64,000 nucleotides of DNA, taken from positions 1 to 64,000 of the forward strand of contig NZ_QRCU01000031.1 in assembly GCF_003369445.1 (NCBI RefSeq). The letters are read 5' to 3'. Shown piece after piece: positions 41,954 through 51,537 of the stretch (within the stretch, counting starts at the first letter, position 1; every line of letters starts with the position of its first letter). A model generated the notes under the pieces. The model made no database searches, was not told where the DNA came from, and saw nothing but the letters and a program-made list of their open reading frames with translations. The DNA comes from Arthrobacter silvisoli (GTDB taxonomy: Bacteria > Actinomycetota > Actinomycetes > Actinomycetales > Micrococcaceae). The position numbers and the translations under genes are program-made.

Positions 41954-43687
41954 TCAGTCCCTCAAGCCCGGGAACTCGGACTCGGAGTACTCGACGCCGA
42001 GACCGGCCGGCAGCGGGCCCGCGCCCGGCCGGCCGTCTTCGCCGTGCCGCTTCACTTCGCTGTGGCGCAGCTCCACGCGGCGGATCTTGCCGGAGATCGT
42101 CTTGGGCAGCTCGGCGAACTCGAGGCGGCGGATCCGCTTGAACGGGGCCAGGTGTGCGCGGCAGTAGCGCAGGATGTCCTCGGCGATCTGTGGCCCCGGC
42201 TTGTAGCCCGGGGCCAGGACCACGAAGGCCTTCGGTACCGAGAGCTTCACCGGATCAGGGGACGGGACGACGGCGGCCTCCGCCACGGCGGGATGCTCGA
42301 TCAGGACGCTCTCCAGCTCGAAGGGGGAGAGCCGGTAGTCGGAGGACTTGAAGACGTCGTCGCCGCGGCCCACGTAGGTGATGACGCCGTTTTCGTCCCG
42401 GCTGGCCATGTCGCCCGTGTGGTAATAGCCGCCGCGGAACGCCTCGGCGGTCTTGTCCGGATCGCCGTAGTAGGCGGTCATGAGGCCCACCGGCCGGGGG
42501 TCCAGGCGCAGGCAGAGCTCGCCGTCGTCGGACTCTTCGCCGGTGGCGGGATCCACCAGCACCACGTCGTATCCCGGCAGCGGCCGCCCCATCGAGCCGG
42601 TCTTGACCGGCTGGCCCGGGGTGTTGGCCACCTGCACCGTGGATTCTGTCTGGCCGAAACCGTCCCGGATGGTCTGGCCCCAGGCCCGTTCCACCTGCCC
42701 GATCACTTCGGCGTTGAGCGGCTCGCCGGCGGACACCACCTTGGTGGGCGGGGTCTTCAACTGCGTCAGGTCAGCCTGGATGAGCATGCGCCACACCGTG
42801 GGCGGGGCGCAGAAGCTGGTGACTCCCTCCCGGTCCATCTGCTCCATGAGGGCCTTGGCGTCGAAGCGCTCGTAGTTGTAGACGAACACGCACGCTTCGG
42901 CGATCCACGGTGTGAACACGTTGGACCAGGCATGCTTCGCCCAGCCGGGGGACGCCACGTTCAGGTGGACATCCCCGGGTTCGATGCCGATCCAGTACAT
43001 CGTGGACAGGTGGCCTACCGGGTAGGAAGTGTGGCTGTGCTCCACGAGTTTGGCGCGCGAGGTGGTGCCCGAGGTGAAATACAGCAGCATGGTCTCGTCG
43101 GCGCGGGTGGGGCCGTCCGGGGTGAACTCCGCCGCTTCCGAAACGTGATCGGAGTAGCGCAGCGCGCCCTCCGTGTGGCCGATGCCCACCTCGATCAGCG
43201 TGTAGTCGCCGGGAACCTCGGCGAACTTGGCGATGTTGGCACTCCCGACGGCGGCCCAGCGGGCGCCGCCGCGTTCCACCCGGTCCGCAATGTCCCGCGG
43301 GCCCATCAGGGTGGTGGTGGGGATCATGACCAGGCCCAGTTTGATGCCGGCCAGCATCAGTTCCCAGAGTTCCACCTGGTTGCCGAGCATGACGATCATC
43401 CGGTCCCCGCGCCGCACGCCCTGCCCGCGCAGCCAGTTGGCCAGGCGGGAAGAGGACTCCGAGAGCTCCGCGAAGCTGCGGCGCGTGGCGCTGCCGTCCT
43501 GCTCCACGATCACCAGCGCCGGGTTGCCGCCCTTGTCCGGGTCCGCGGCGATGGCGTCGAACCAGTCGAGCGCGAAGTTGAAGTGCTCGAAGCGCGGCCA
43601 TTGGAATTCAGCGTGGGCCTGGGCATAGTCCGTGCGCAGCTCCAGGAGCCGGTCGCGGGCCGCACGGAAGTCTTCAGTGACAGTCAT
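41954..43687 (-). CDS. AMP-dependent acyl-CoA synthetase
   Basis: 577 aa from ATG at 43687 with GAAAGG 9 nt upstream; the frame is open 18 codons further. Adenylation signature LLYFTSGTTSRAKLVEHSH near residue 200, then RDGFGQTESTVQV, GYYHTGDMASRD, GRGDDVFKSSDYRLSP and the catalytic lysine in PKTISGKIRRVELR. The sequence is closest in style to the medium-chain (ACSM-like) group that activates fatty or aromatic acids. Cotranscribed with the MarR gene. Confidence 0.9.
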   Translation of the reverse strand: MTVTEDFRAARDRLLELRTDYAQAHAEFQWPRFEHFNFALDWFDAIAADPDKGGNPALVIVEQDGSATRRSFAELSESSSRLANWLRGQGVRRGDRMIVMLGNQVELWELMLAGIKLGLVMIPTTTLMGPRDIADRVERGGARWAAVGSANIAKFAEVPGDYTLIEVGIGHTEGALRYSDHVSEAAEFTPDGPTRADETMLLYFTSGTTSRAKLVEHSHTSYPVGHLSTMYWIGIEPGDVHLNVASPGWAKHAWSNVFTPWIAEACVFVYNYERFDAKALMEQMDREGVTSFCAPPTVWRMLIQADLTQLKTPPTKVVSAGEPLNAEVIGQVERAWGQTIRDGFGQTESTVQVANTPGQPVKTGSMGRPLPGYDVVLVDPATGEESDDGELCLRLDPRPVGLMTAYYGDPDKTAEAFRGGYYHTGDMASRDENGVITYVGRGDDVFKSSDYRLSPFELESVLIEHPAVAEAAVVPSPDPVKLSVPKAFVVLAPGYKPGPQIAEDILRYCRAHLAPFKRIRRLEFAELPKTISGKIRRVELRHSEVKRHGEDGRPGAGPLPAGLGVEYSESEFPGLRD

Positions 43688-43763
43688 GGCGTGCCTTTCG
43701 CTTCGCGGGCCGTCCGTAGCCGGGGCCCGCATCACTTGCAAAATATACTAGGACATCCAAGCG

Positions 43764-44804
43764 TTAGGAAGGCCGGACCGGCCTGAGCTCGCCGGTCAGC
43801 AGCTCCGCATAGAGCGTGGCGTGGCGTCGTGCCATCAGCTCGGCGCTGAAGCGGCGTTCGACGGCGGCCCGGCAGTCCCGCCGGTCCAGCCCCGCCGCCG
43901 CGCGCAAAGCCAGCCCCAGTTCCACGGCGCCGTTCCTCAGGAAGCCGGTGACGCCGTCGTCGACGATCTCCGGGGCGGCGCCCCGCGGCTCGGCCACCAC
44001 GGGCGTCCCGGCGGCGAGCGATTCGATCATGACCATCCCGAACGGCTCGTCCCATTGCACCGGGTTGATCAGGGCCCGAGCCCCGCCCAACAGTTCCAGC
44101 TTGCCCGCGGCATCCGGTTCGCCGAGGAACTCCTCGCTGCCGCCGAGCAGCGGCTCCACCACCTCCCGGAAGTAGTCCACTTCCGCCCGGGCGCTTATCT
44201 TGGCCGCGATCTTCAGCGGGATTTCCGCCGCCCGGGCCGCCATGACCGCCTCCACCACCCCCTTCGTCGGGTCCATGCGGCCCAGGAACAAGGCATAACC
44301 GCCGCGGCCGTCACCGAACGGGATGGCGGCGGGATCGACGCCGTGGTGGATCACCCTGGCGACGGGCACATCCGGGGCGGCCGCGGCCTGGCTGCTGGAA
44401 ATCGCCACGAGGGCGGTATCGCGGGCCATCGTCCGGTACACGCTGCGCAGCTCCGGGGTCATGACTGTGTGCATGGTGCACACGACCGGAATCCCCGGCG
44501 GGCGGTGCCGGTACAGGGGGCCGGTCAGGGTGTGGTCGTGGATGAGGTCGACGCCGGCCAAGGCCTCGTACGCCCGGATCACATGGGGCAGCTCGGACAT
44601 GCTCTGCCCCATTGCCGAGCGCATGGCGGGGGCGAAGCCGCCGGGACGCTCCACCGGGGAACTGCTGTCCGAGGACGCTGCGAGCACCACGCTGTGCCCC
44701 GCGGCCGTGAGGCCCATGGCCAGGGCGTGGACCACGGCCTCGGTACCGCCGTAGGCGGTCGGTGGGACCGGGACCCACGGCGGCGCGATCAGGCCTATCC
44801 GCAT
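43764..44804 (-). CDS. Glycosyltransferase family 4 protein
   Basis: 346 aa from ATG at 44804 with AGGAG upstream. GT-B fold: N-terminal PPTAYGGTEAVVHALAMGL and LIHDHTLTGPLYRH, C-terminal FLGRMDPTKGVVEAVMAA and EPFGMVMIESLAAGTPVVAE, the EX7E-type donor site of family GT4. It is 15 bp downstream of a large amylo-1,6-glucosidase-like gene, a pairing repeatedly seen in actinobacteria. The sugar and acceptor are unknown; a glycan or compatible-solute role is possible. Confidence 0.87.
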   Translation of the reverse strand: MRIGLIAPPWVPVPPTAYGGTEAVVHALAMGLTAAGHSVVLAASSDSSSPVERPGGFAPAMRSAMGQSMSELPHVIRAYEALAGVDLIHDHTLTGPLYRHRPPGIPVVCTMHTVMTPELRSVYRTMARDTALVAISSSQAAAAPDVPVARVIHHGVDPAAIPFGDGRGGYALFLGRMDPTKGVVEAVMAARAAEIPLKIAAKISARAEVDYFREVVEPLLGGSEEFLGEPDAAGKLELLGGARALINPVQWDEPFGMVMIESLAAGTPVVAEPRGAAPEIVDDGVTGFLRNGAVELGLALRAAAGLDRRDCRAAVERRFSAELMARRHATLYAELLTGELRPVRPS

Positions 44805-44819
44805 GGGGGGCTCCTGTGG

Positions 44820-47003
44820 TTACTGGGCGGGACTGAGCTTCTCCGCGAGTTCCACCAGTTCCGCCAGCACGGGCCTGGATCCGTGATGCAAGGTAATGCC
44901 CGGCGGGAGACCGTCCACCGTTGCCACATTGTCTTTCACGGTGATCGTCAACCGGCTGTCGCCGAGGGGGCAGTTGCTGATCCGGACGTCACCCATCTCG
45001 GCCGGCAGGACGGGATCCAGCCACAGCCCGTTCTGCGCCACGTGCGGATCATGCCTCAGCAGGACGCGCAGCAGTTGCACCGGGGCGGCAGCGGCCCAGG
45101 CCTGCGGCGAACACGACGTCGGATACGGTACCGGCTCCGGGTACTCGGCCCGGTCGAAACCGCAGAACAGCTCCGGCAGGCGGTGGCCTGTGTATTCCGC
45201 GGCCTCGAACATGGCCATCGCTACCCGCTGCGCCTCGGCCACGAAGCCGTAGCGCATCAGGCCCGTGGCGATCAGGGCATTGTCGTGCGGCCATACCGAA
45301 CCGTTGTGGTAGCTGGCCGGATTGTAGGCGCCCATGTCCGAGGCCAGGGTGCGGATGCCCCAACCGCTGAACATCTCCGGCGCCATCAGCTTCTTGACCA
45401 TCAGCGGCGCCTTGTCCTCGTCGATGATGCTGCTGATCAGGCACTGGCCCATGTTTGAGGCGCAGGAATCCACGGGCCGCTTGTCCCGGTCCAAGGCGAT
45501 GGCGTAGTAGCCGTGGTCCGGCAGCCAGAACTGCTCGTTGAACTTCCGTTTCAGTTCGGCGGCGCGCTCGCGGTATTCGCGCGCCAGGGCGAGGTCGCCG
45601 CTTTCATAGGCGAGCCAGGCCCGGGCGGTGTAGGCGCTGTACACATGGCCCTGGACTTCGCACAGGGCGATGGGCGGCTCGGCCAAGCGGCCGTCCGCGA
45701 AGTTGATGCCGTCCCAGGAGTCCTTCCAGCCCTGGTTCACCAGGCCTTGGTCGTTGAGCCGCTGGTACTCCACGAAACCGTCGCCGTCCCGGTCCCCGTA
45801 ATCCCTGATCCAGTCCAAGGCGCGGTCCGCATAGGGCAGCAGTGCGGTCATTTGCTCCCGGTCCAGGCCCCAGCGGCTCGCTTCTCCCAGGAGGCCAACG
45901 AACAGGGGGGTGGCATCGATGGACCCGTAGTAGGCGGACTTCCCGCCCAGCGCGAGGGTGGTCCCGATGCCCGGCCGCACCTCGTGCAGGATCCGACCGG
46001 GTTGCTCCTCGGTGAGCGGGTCCACCTTGGTGCCCTGCCGTTCGGCCAGGTTCCACATGGTGTCAAGGACCAGGGTGGGATCCAAGGTCAGTGACATGAA
46101 CGAGGACAGCAGGGCGTCCCGGCCGAAGAGGGCCATGAACCACGGGGCGCCTGCCGCCATCACCGTGCGGTCCGGCCGTTCCGGGTCTTCGATCTGCAGC
46201 GCACCGATGTCCTCCTGGCTGCGCTGCAGGGTCCTGGCGAAGGACGGGTTTCCGATTTCCGGGGCCGGGATTTTCCGGATCCACTCCTGTCGCCGCAGTT
46301 CCGCCGGGGACTCCGCCGAACTCAGGTGACGGAACGGAAGTTTGCGGAGAGTCCCTGGCTGCCCGCCGCCGTCGGGCGCCGCGGCACCGTCCAGCGGGGA
46401 AACGGTGACGGTCACACTCCAACTGTCGTGGGCCGGGACCACCAGCGTGTATCCAAGGCCTTCGTGGCGGACGGTGGCGTCCGGGGCGTGGATGGCCACG
46501 CCTTTGCGGGCGCCGTGCCATGAGCCTTCGATGAAGAGGGAGTCGCCTTCCACCCGCCGCTGCTGCTCCCAGAAACGGGTGATCCGGGCGTCCTTCACCT
46601 CGAAGAGGTCGGCGAAGTCCGCGTCCACGGTGAGTTCCAGCTTGCACACTGCGGGTTCGCGGGCGTGGTTGCGGACTGTGATCTGCTCTTCCATCCCGAC
46701 GCCGGTCTCCCGCCGGCGTTCGACGATCAGCGGGCTGTCCGCCCGCCCCGCGATGCGTCCGGGACGGCCGATGAACACGCCGCGGTGTGGTTCAAGGTTC
46801 CGGGCAGCCAGCGGCTCGAGGGTGACGTCGTTGACGGTCAGGCGCCACCGGGAAATGATCCGGGTGTCGGCGTGGAAGACGCCATGCGGCCGGTCCGAAT
46901 ACATGTCCCCGGCCAGGCCGGAGATGCAGAAGTTCGCGCCGTCCACGAGCGTCACAGAGGCGCCCAGGGGACCAGCAGCGGTGTCGGCGTTCCATCCGGC
47001 CAT
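44820..47003 (-). CDS. Glycogen-debranching-type amylo-alpha-1,6-glucosidase family protein
   Basis: 727 aa from ATG at 47003 with AAGGAG 6 nt upstream. N-terminal glycogen-debranching N domain (FCISGLAGDMYSDRPHGVFH, RWRLTVNDVTLEPLAARNLEP) and C-terminal six-hairpin glucosidase domain with WFMALFGRDALLSS, GWKDSWDGINFADG, GYYAIALDRDK, GIRTLASDMGAYNPASYHNG and SVWPHDNALIATG. It likely hydrolyses alpha-glucosidic bonds in a glycan or oligosaccharide. The following GT4 gene suggests linked synthesis and breakdown of the same glycan. Substrate not determined. Confidence 0.88.
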   Translation of the reverse strand: MAGWNADTAAGPLGASVTLVDGANFCISGLAGDMYSDRPHGVFHADTRIISRWRLTVNDVTLEPLAARNLEPHRGVFIGRPGRIAGRADSPLIVERRRETGVGMEEQITVRNHAREPAVCKLELTVDADFADLFEVKDARITRFWEQQRRVEGDSLFIEGSWHGARKGVAIHAPDATVRHEGLGYTLVVPAHDSWSVTVTVSPLDGAAAPDGGGQPGTLRKLPFRHLSSAESPAELRRQEWIRKIPAPEIGNPSFARTLQRSQEDIGALQIEDPERPDRTVMAAGAPWFMALFGRDALLSSFMSLTLDPTLVLDTMWNLAERQGTKVDPLTEEQPGRILHEVRPGIGTTLALGGKSAYYGSIDATPLFVGLLGEASRWGLDREQMTALLPYADRALDWIRDYGDRDGDGFVEYQRLNDQGLVNQGWKDSWDGINFADGRLAEPPIALCEVQGHVYSAYTARAWLAYESGDLALAREYRERAAELKRKFNEQFWLPDHGYYAIALDRDKRPVDSCASNMGQCLISSIIDEDKAPLMVKKLMAPEMFSGWGIRTLASDMGAYNPASYHNGSVWPHDNALIATGLMRYGFVAEAQRVAMAMFEAAEYTGHRLPELFCGFDRAEYPEPVPYPTSCSPQAWAAAAPVQLLRVLLRHDPHVAQNGLWLDPVLPAEMGDVRISNCPLGDSRLTITVKDNVATVDGLPPGITLHHGSRPVLAELVELAEKLSPAQ

Positions 47004-47122
47004 GGCGGCTCCTTGACGGCGGGTTCGCCGGTTGCTCCGCCGGCGGTTACGGTTTGTCAGCCAAGCATGACCCTACGCCTGCCACGGGGGGCGGCGCCAG
47101 AAGGGGCGGCGCCGGAAGCCGG

Positions 47123-47160
47123 CCGGCCGCTGTTTCCACCGGGATGGAAACAGCGGCCGG
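47123..47160 (-). terminator. Strong hairpin downstream of the ethanolamine-type operon
   Basis: Perfect 16-bp stem (47123-47138 with 47145-47160) with a 6-nt loop, 16 bp after the SDR stop codon. Confidence 0.8.
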
Positions 47161-47175
47161 AAACGGGCGGCACGA

Positions 47176-47958
47176 TCAGGACAGCGGAGTCACATACGCC
47201 GCCGAGATGCCGCCGTCCACCAGGAAGGTGGACGCCGTGATGAAGGAGGAATCATCGCTGGCCAGGAACGCGACGGCCGCGGCCAGTTCCTCAGGCTCGG
47301 CGAAGCGGCCCATCGGCACGTGCACCAGGCGGCGTGCGGCCTTCTCCGGATCCTTGGCGAAGAGTTCCTTCAGGAGCGGGGTGTTGGCCGGACCGGGGCA
47401 GAGGGCGTTGACCCGGATGCCCTGCCGGGCGAATTCGACGCCGAGTTCGCGGCTCATGGACAGCACGCCGCCCTTGGAGGCGCTGTAGGAGATCTGCGAG
47501 GTGGCGGCGCCCATGACGGCCACGAAGGAGGCCGTGTTGATGATGGAACCCTTGCCCTGCTCCTGCATGTACGGGATGGCGTACTTGCAGCAGTAGTACA
47601 CCGAGGTGAGGTTGACGTCCTGGACCCGGCGCCACGCGTCGATGCCGGTGTCCAGGATCGAGGCGTCGCTTGCCGGGGAGATGCCGGCGTTGTTGAAGGC
47701 GATGTCCACGCTGCCGTAGGTTTCCTTGACCGTGGCGAAGAGGTTGCGGACGTCTTCTTCGCTGGTGACATCGACCTTGACGAACAGGCCGCCGACTTCC
47801 GCGGCCGCGGCCTCGCCGGTGGTGGGGTCGATGTCCGCGATGACCACGTGGGCGCCTTCGGAGGCCAGGCGGCGTGCTGTGGCAAGTCCTATGCCGCTGG
47901 CGCCGCCGGTGATGACTGCGCTGCGGCCTTCGAGGCGGTTGGAGATGACTGCGTTCAT
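47176..47958 (-). CDS. SDR-family NAD(P)-dependent oxidoreductase
   Basis: 260 aa from ATG at 47958 with AAAGGAG 6 nt upstream. Classical SDR: TGGASGIG cofactor site, NNAGIS, the catalytic serine in NTASFVAV region and YSASKGG with Tyr and Lys. It is the last gene of a minus-strand operon containing a permease, a glutamine-synthetase-like ligase, a C26 amidohydrolase and an aldehyde dehydrogenase. In a gamma-glutamylethanolamide pathway an alcohol dehydrogenase is needed to make gamma-glutamylacetaldehyde, and this SDR is the only candidate in the operon. That assignment is inference. Confidence 0.85.
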   Translation of the reverse strand: MNAVISNRLEGRSAVITGGASGIGLATARRLASEGAHVVIADIDPTTGEAAAAEVGGLFVKVDVTSEEDVRNLFATVKETYGSVDIAFNNAGISPASDASILDTGIDAWRRVQDVNLTSVYYCCKYAIPYMQEQGKGSIINTASFVAVMGAATSQISYSASKGGVLSMSRELGVEFARQGIRVNALCPGPANTPLLKELFAKDPEKAARRLVHVPMGRFAEPEELAAAVAFLASDDSSFITASTFLVDGGISAAYVTPLS

Positions 47959-48001
47959 GGTGGGCTCCTTTGTTCTTGTGTGTTTGCTCGGGGTGTCCGG
48001 C

Positions 48002-49372
48002 TCAGGCCGGGGTGGTGGAGATGAAGACGTTCTTGGTTTCGGTGAAGGCGGCCAGCGCATCCGGTCCGAGTTCGCGCCCCAGGCCTGACTGCTTGAAGCC
48101 GCCGAACGGCGTGGAGTACCGGACCGAGGAATGCGAATTGACGGAGAGGTTCCCCGATTCGACGCCGCGGGCAACCCGCAGGGCCCGGTCCACCCTGGAA
48201 GTCCAGATGGAGCCCGACAGCCCGTACTCGGTGTTGTTGGCGATCCGGATGGCCTCGGCCTCGTCGTCGAAAGGAACGACGGCGAGCACCGGTCCGAAGA
48301 TCTCCTCGCGGAAGGCGGGGGAGTCCAGGCCCGGCGTCAGGACGGTGGGCGGGAACCAGAACCCCGCCCCCTCCGGGGCCTTCCCTCGGAAGGCGACCGG
48401 GGCGCCGTCGGGCACAAACGAGGACACGGCCTCGAGCTGCTGGGCCGAAATCAGCGGACCCATGGCGGTGGCCTCATCCGCGGGATCGCCCACCGCCATG
48501 GCGAGCACCGCGGGTTCGAGCAGCTCCATGAAGCGCTCGTACACGCTGCGCTGCACCAGCACGCGGGAACGGGAGCAGCAGTCCTGGCCGGCGTTGTCGA
48601 AGGCGCCGCCGGGAGTGGCCGCCGCGGCCAGTTCCAGGTCCGCGTCCTCGAAGATGATGTTCGAGCTCTTGCCGCCGAGTTCCAGGGTCACCCGCTTCAC
48701 CTGCTCGGAGCAGCCGGCCATGATCTGCTTCCCCACTCCCGTGGAGCCGGTGAAGACGACCTTCCGTACCGCCGGGTGGGTGACGAAGCGCTGGCCCACC
48801 ACGGACCCCTTGCCCGGGATCACTTGGAAGACGCCTTCGGGAATGCCGGCCTCCAAGGCCAGTTCAGCGAGCCGGATGGCCGTCAGGGGCGTCACTTCTG
48901 CGGGTTTGAGAACCACCGTGTTCCCGGCAGCAAGCGCGGGGGCGAACCCCCAGCCGGCGATCGGCATGGGGAAGTTCCACGGCACAATCACACCCACCAC
49001 GCCCAGCGGCTCCTGGAAGGTGATGTCCACGCCGCCGGCCACCGGAATCTGCTTGCCGAAGTTCCGTTCCGGGGCTGCCGAGTAGTACTGCAGCACGTCC
49101 CGGACGTTGCCTGCTTCCCAGCGGGCGTTGCCGATGGTGTGCCCGGCATTGCGGACTTCGAGCCGCGCCAGGTTTTCCAGGTCGGCGTCCACCGCGGCGG
49201 CGAAGCGGCGCAGCAGGAGGGCGCGGTCGGCCGGTGCAACGTTCCGCCAGCTTTCATAGGCTGCGGCGGCCCGGGCAATGGCGGCGTCCACTTCCGGCAG
49301 GCCGGCGAGCTGCACCGACTCAATGACCTGCTCGGTAGCCGGGTTGATGACGTCAAAAACAGTGGCGGTCAT
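48002..49372 (-). CDS. NAD(P)-dependent aldehyde dehydrogenase (PuuC-like)
   Basis: 456 aa from ATG at 49372, overlapping the amidohydrolase stop by ATGA. Typical ALDH motifs: VPWNFPMPIAGWGFAPALAAGN, FTGSTGVGKQIM, the general base in ELGGKSSNIIF and the nucleophilic cysteine in NAGQDCCSRSRV, then EEIFGPVLAVVPFDD. In puu-like pathways such an enzyme oxidises a gamma-glutamyl aldehyde to the acid. Here it would make gamma-glutamylglycine or gamma-glutamyl-GABA depending on the starting amine. The tight overlap shows translational coupling to the hydrolase. Confidence 0.88.
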   Translation of the reverse strand: MTATVFDVINPATEQVIESVQLAGLPEVDAAIARAAAAYESWRNVAPADRALLLRRFAAAVDADLENLARLEVRNAGHTIGNARWEAGNVRDVLQYYSAAPERNFGKQIPVAGGVDITFQEPLGVVGVIVPWNFPMPIAGWGFAPALAAGNTVVLKPAEVTPLTAIRLAELALEAGIPEGVFQVIPGKGSVVGQRFVTHPAVRKVVFTGSTGVGKQIMAGCSEQVKRVTLELGGKSSNIIFEDADLELAAAATPGGAFDNAGQDCCSRSRVLVQRSVYERFMELLEPAVLAMAVGDPADEATAMGPLISAQQLEAVSSFVPDGAPVAFRGKAPEGAGFWFPPTVLTPGLDSPAFREEIFGPVLAVVPFDDEAEAIRIANNTEYGLSGSIWTSRVDRALRVARGVESGNLSVNSHSSVRYSTPFGGFKQSGLGRELGPDALAAFTETKNVFISTTPA

Positions 49373-50139
49373 GGCGTGGACATCGCTTTCGTGGTGTCGG
49401 TGACGGTCAGGGGATGTTCGCGGCGGTAGGCGGTGGCGGCCGCCACGAAGCCGTGGAAGAGCCGAAGGTCTGCCGGGTTCTGCTCCGGATGGAACTGCAC
49501 GCCCAGCACCCAGCACCCGTCCTTGCTTTCGAGCGCTTGGATGGTTCCGTCGGCGGAACGGGCCGTGACCCGGAGTTCCGCGGGAACGGCATCCACCGCC
49601 TGGTGGTGGTAGCAGGGAGCCGTGCCGGAAGAGCCCAGCAGTCCATCGATCAGGCTGCCCGGTTCGGTGCTGAACGCCGCTTCGCCGAACACCCCGGGCG
49701 CCGGCTGGTAGTTGGCGCCGGGGTTGATGTCCGGGATGTGCTGCACCAGCGAGCCGCCCAGGGCGACGCTGAGCAGCTGGGCTCCGCGGCAGATCGAGAA
49801 CAGCGGCAGGCCGCGTTCCAGGGCCGCCCGGGTGAGTGCCGCATCGTGCGCATCCCGCAGCGGCTGTGGTGCGGTCAGCGGATGCGGCGCCGCCCCGTAA
49901 AGGGACGGGTCGACGTCGGGACCGCCCACCACGATCAGGCCGTCCACGAGGTCCAGCACCGATTCGTCGGTGCCCAGCGGCGGCAGGAGCAGCGGGGTGC
50001 CGCCCGCCGCGACCACCGCTTCCACGTACGTGCCGGGAAGGATGGCGGCCGGCGCGTTCCAGACTCCCCAGGATGCTTCCTGGTAGTAGCTGGTCAGGGC
50101 GATCTTCGGACGGTAGGCGTTAGAGACGTTCGAAGCCAC
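49369..50139 (-). CDS. Gamma-glutamyl-gamma-aminobutyrate hydrolase-type amidohydrolase (peptidase C26, PuuD-like)
   Basis: 256 aa using GTG at 50139, which lies inside the end of the ligase gene; another GTG at 50145 is an alternative, and longer frames are antisense-like. Class I glutamine amidotransferase fold with IVVGGPDVDPSLYG, the catalytic cysteine in LFSICRGAQLLSVALGG and the His/Glu pair in GVQFHPEQNPADL. It removes the gamma-glutamyl group to regenerate glutamate at the end of puu-like pathways. Overlaps on both sides (20 nt with the ligase, 4 nt with the aldehyde dehydrogenase) show coupled translation. Confidence 0.86.
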   Translation of the reverse strand: MASNVSNAYRPKIALTSYYQEASWGVWNAPAAILPGTYVEAVVAAGGTPLLLPPLGTDESVLDLVDGLIVVGGPDVDPSLYGAAPHPLTAPQPLRDAHDAALTRAALERGLPLFSICRGAQLLSVALGGSLVQHIPDINPGANYQPAPGVFGEAAFSTEPGSLIDGLLGSSGTAPCYHHQAVDAVPAELRVTARSADGTIQALESKDGCWVLGVQFHPEQNPADLRLFHGFVAAATAYRREHPLTVTDTTKAMSTP

Positions 50140-51490
50140 GGACACGTTCCCAGTCAGTAATGGCGCTGTCAAAAGCGGCGAGTTCCACGCCGGCGGCGTG
50201 GACGTAGTGATCAACCACCTCGTCGCCGAAGGCCTTGCGGGCGATGCTGCTTTCCGCCAGCAGGGCGCGGGCGTCGCGGAGGGTCGTGGGCAGCCGGTCC
50301 GCGTCGGAATCGTAGGCGTTGCCCTTGGTGATGGCCGGCATTGGCACATCGTTTTCCAAACCATGGATGACGGCCGCCACGAGCGCTGCCGCGGCCAGGT
50401 AGGGATTCACGTCGCCTCCGCCTACGCGGTTTTCGGTGCGCAGGCCGGGGCCGTGCCCCACCACCCGCAACGCACAGCTTCGGTTGTCCAGGCCCCAGGC
50501 GATGGCCGTGGGCGCGAAGCTGCCCTCGACGTATCTCTTGTAGGAGTTGATGTTGGGGGCGAGGAAATAGCTGAGTTCGCGGAGCGCGGCGAGCTGGCCT
50601 CCGATGAAGCGCTCCATGACCGGGCTGAACCCATGCTCGCTGTCGCCGGGCAGGACCGGCTTGCCGTCCAGGTCCGTGAGGCTGATGTGGATGTGGCAGG
50701 AATTGCCTTCGCGCTCGTTGAACTTGGACATGAAGGTGATGCTCTTGCCATGCTGGTCGGCGATTTCCTTGGCGCCGTTCTTGTAGAAGCTGTGCTTGTC
50801 GCACGCCGCCAGAGCTTCGTCATAGCGGAAGGTGATTTCCTGCTGGCCCAGGTTGCATTCGCCCTTGGAGGATTCGACCACCAATCCGGCGGCCTCCATG
50901 TTGTTGCGGATGGAACGGATCACCGGTTCCAGGCGGGACGTGGCCAGCAGGGAGTAGTCGACGTTGTATTGCGTGGCCGGAGTGAGGCCGGTGTAGCCCT
51001 TGTCCCAGGCCTGCGAGTAGGAGTCGTCGAACATGATGAACTCCAGCTCGGTGCCGATGTGGGCGCGGTATCCAAGCTTTTCGAGGCGCTCGAGCTGGGC
51101 CTTCAGGACCTGCCGCGGGGATGCCACCACCGGGGAACCGTCGGTCCAGAGCACATCGCATTGCACCATCGCAGTACCTTCGAGCCAAGGAACGCGGCGA
51201 AGGGTGGCAAGGTCCGGCTTCATCACCATGTCTCCGTAGCCGGTCTCCCAGGAGGACATCGCATAGCCGTCAACGGTGTTCATTTCGACGTCGACCGCCA
51301 GCAGGTAGTTGCAGCCCTCCGCGCCGTGGTCCAGGACGTCTTCAAGGAAGGAACGTGCGCCGCAGCGTTTGCCTTGGAGCCGGCCCAGGGCGTCGGTCAT
51401 CGCAACGACGACGGTATCGATTTCGCCGGTGTCGATGAGTTCCTTGAGCGTCTCCAGCGTCAGGTGCCGGCTCTTCTCTTGAGCATTCAT
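50120..51490 (-). CDS. Glutamine synthetase-like gamma-glutamylamine ligase (GlnA4/PuuA type)
   Basis: 456 aa from ATG at 51490 with GGAGG 5-6 nt upstream. Glutamine synthetase catalytic domain with the ATP/metal motifs ECNLGQQEITFRYDEAL and NSCHIHISLTD, and YVEGSFAPTAIAWGLDNRSCALRVVG. It lacks the adenylylation-site pattern of housekeeping GlnA and fits the amine ligases that join glutamate to putrescine or ethanolamine. The neighbours favour ethanolamine: an ethanolamine-type permease and an SDR alcohol dehydrogenase are present and no amine oxidase is in this operon. Confidence 0.87.
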   Translation of the reverse strand: MNAQEKSRHLTLETLKELIDTGEIDTVVVAMTDALGRLQGKRCGARSFLEDVLDHGAEGCNYLLAVDVEMNTVDGYAMSSWETGYGDMVMKPDLATLRRVPWLEGTAMVQCDVLWTDGSPVVASPRQVLKAQLERLEKLGYRAHIGTELEFIMFDDSYSQAWDKGYTGLTPATQYNVDYSLLATSRLEPVIRSIRNNMEAAGLVVESSKGECNLGQQEITFRYDEALAACDKHSFYKNGAKEIADQHGKSITFMSKFNEREGNSCHIHISLTDLDGKPVLPGDSEHGFSPVMERFIGGQLAALRELSYFLAPNINSYKRYVEGSFAPTAIAWGLDNRSCALRVVGHGPGLRTENRVGGGDVNPYLAAAALVAAVIHGLENDVPMPAITKGNAYDSDADRLPTTLRDARALLAESSIARKAFGDEVVDHYVHAAGVELAAFDSAITDWERVRGFERL

Positions 51491-51537
51491 GATGCCTCCG
51501 CAATGTGATTTCGGATGGTTTGTAAATTTGGGTGCCG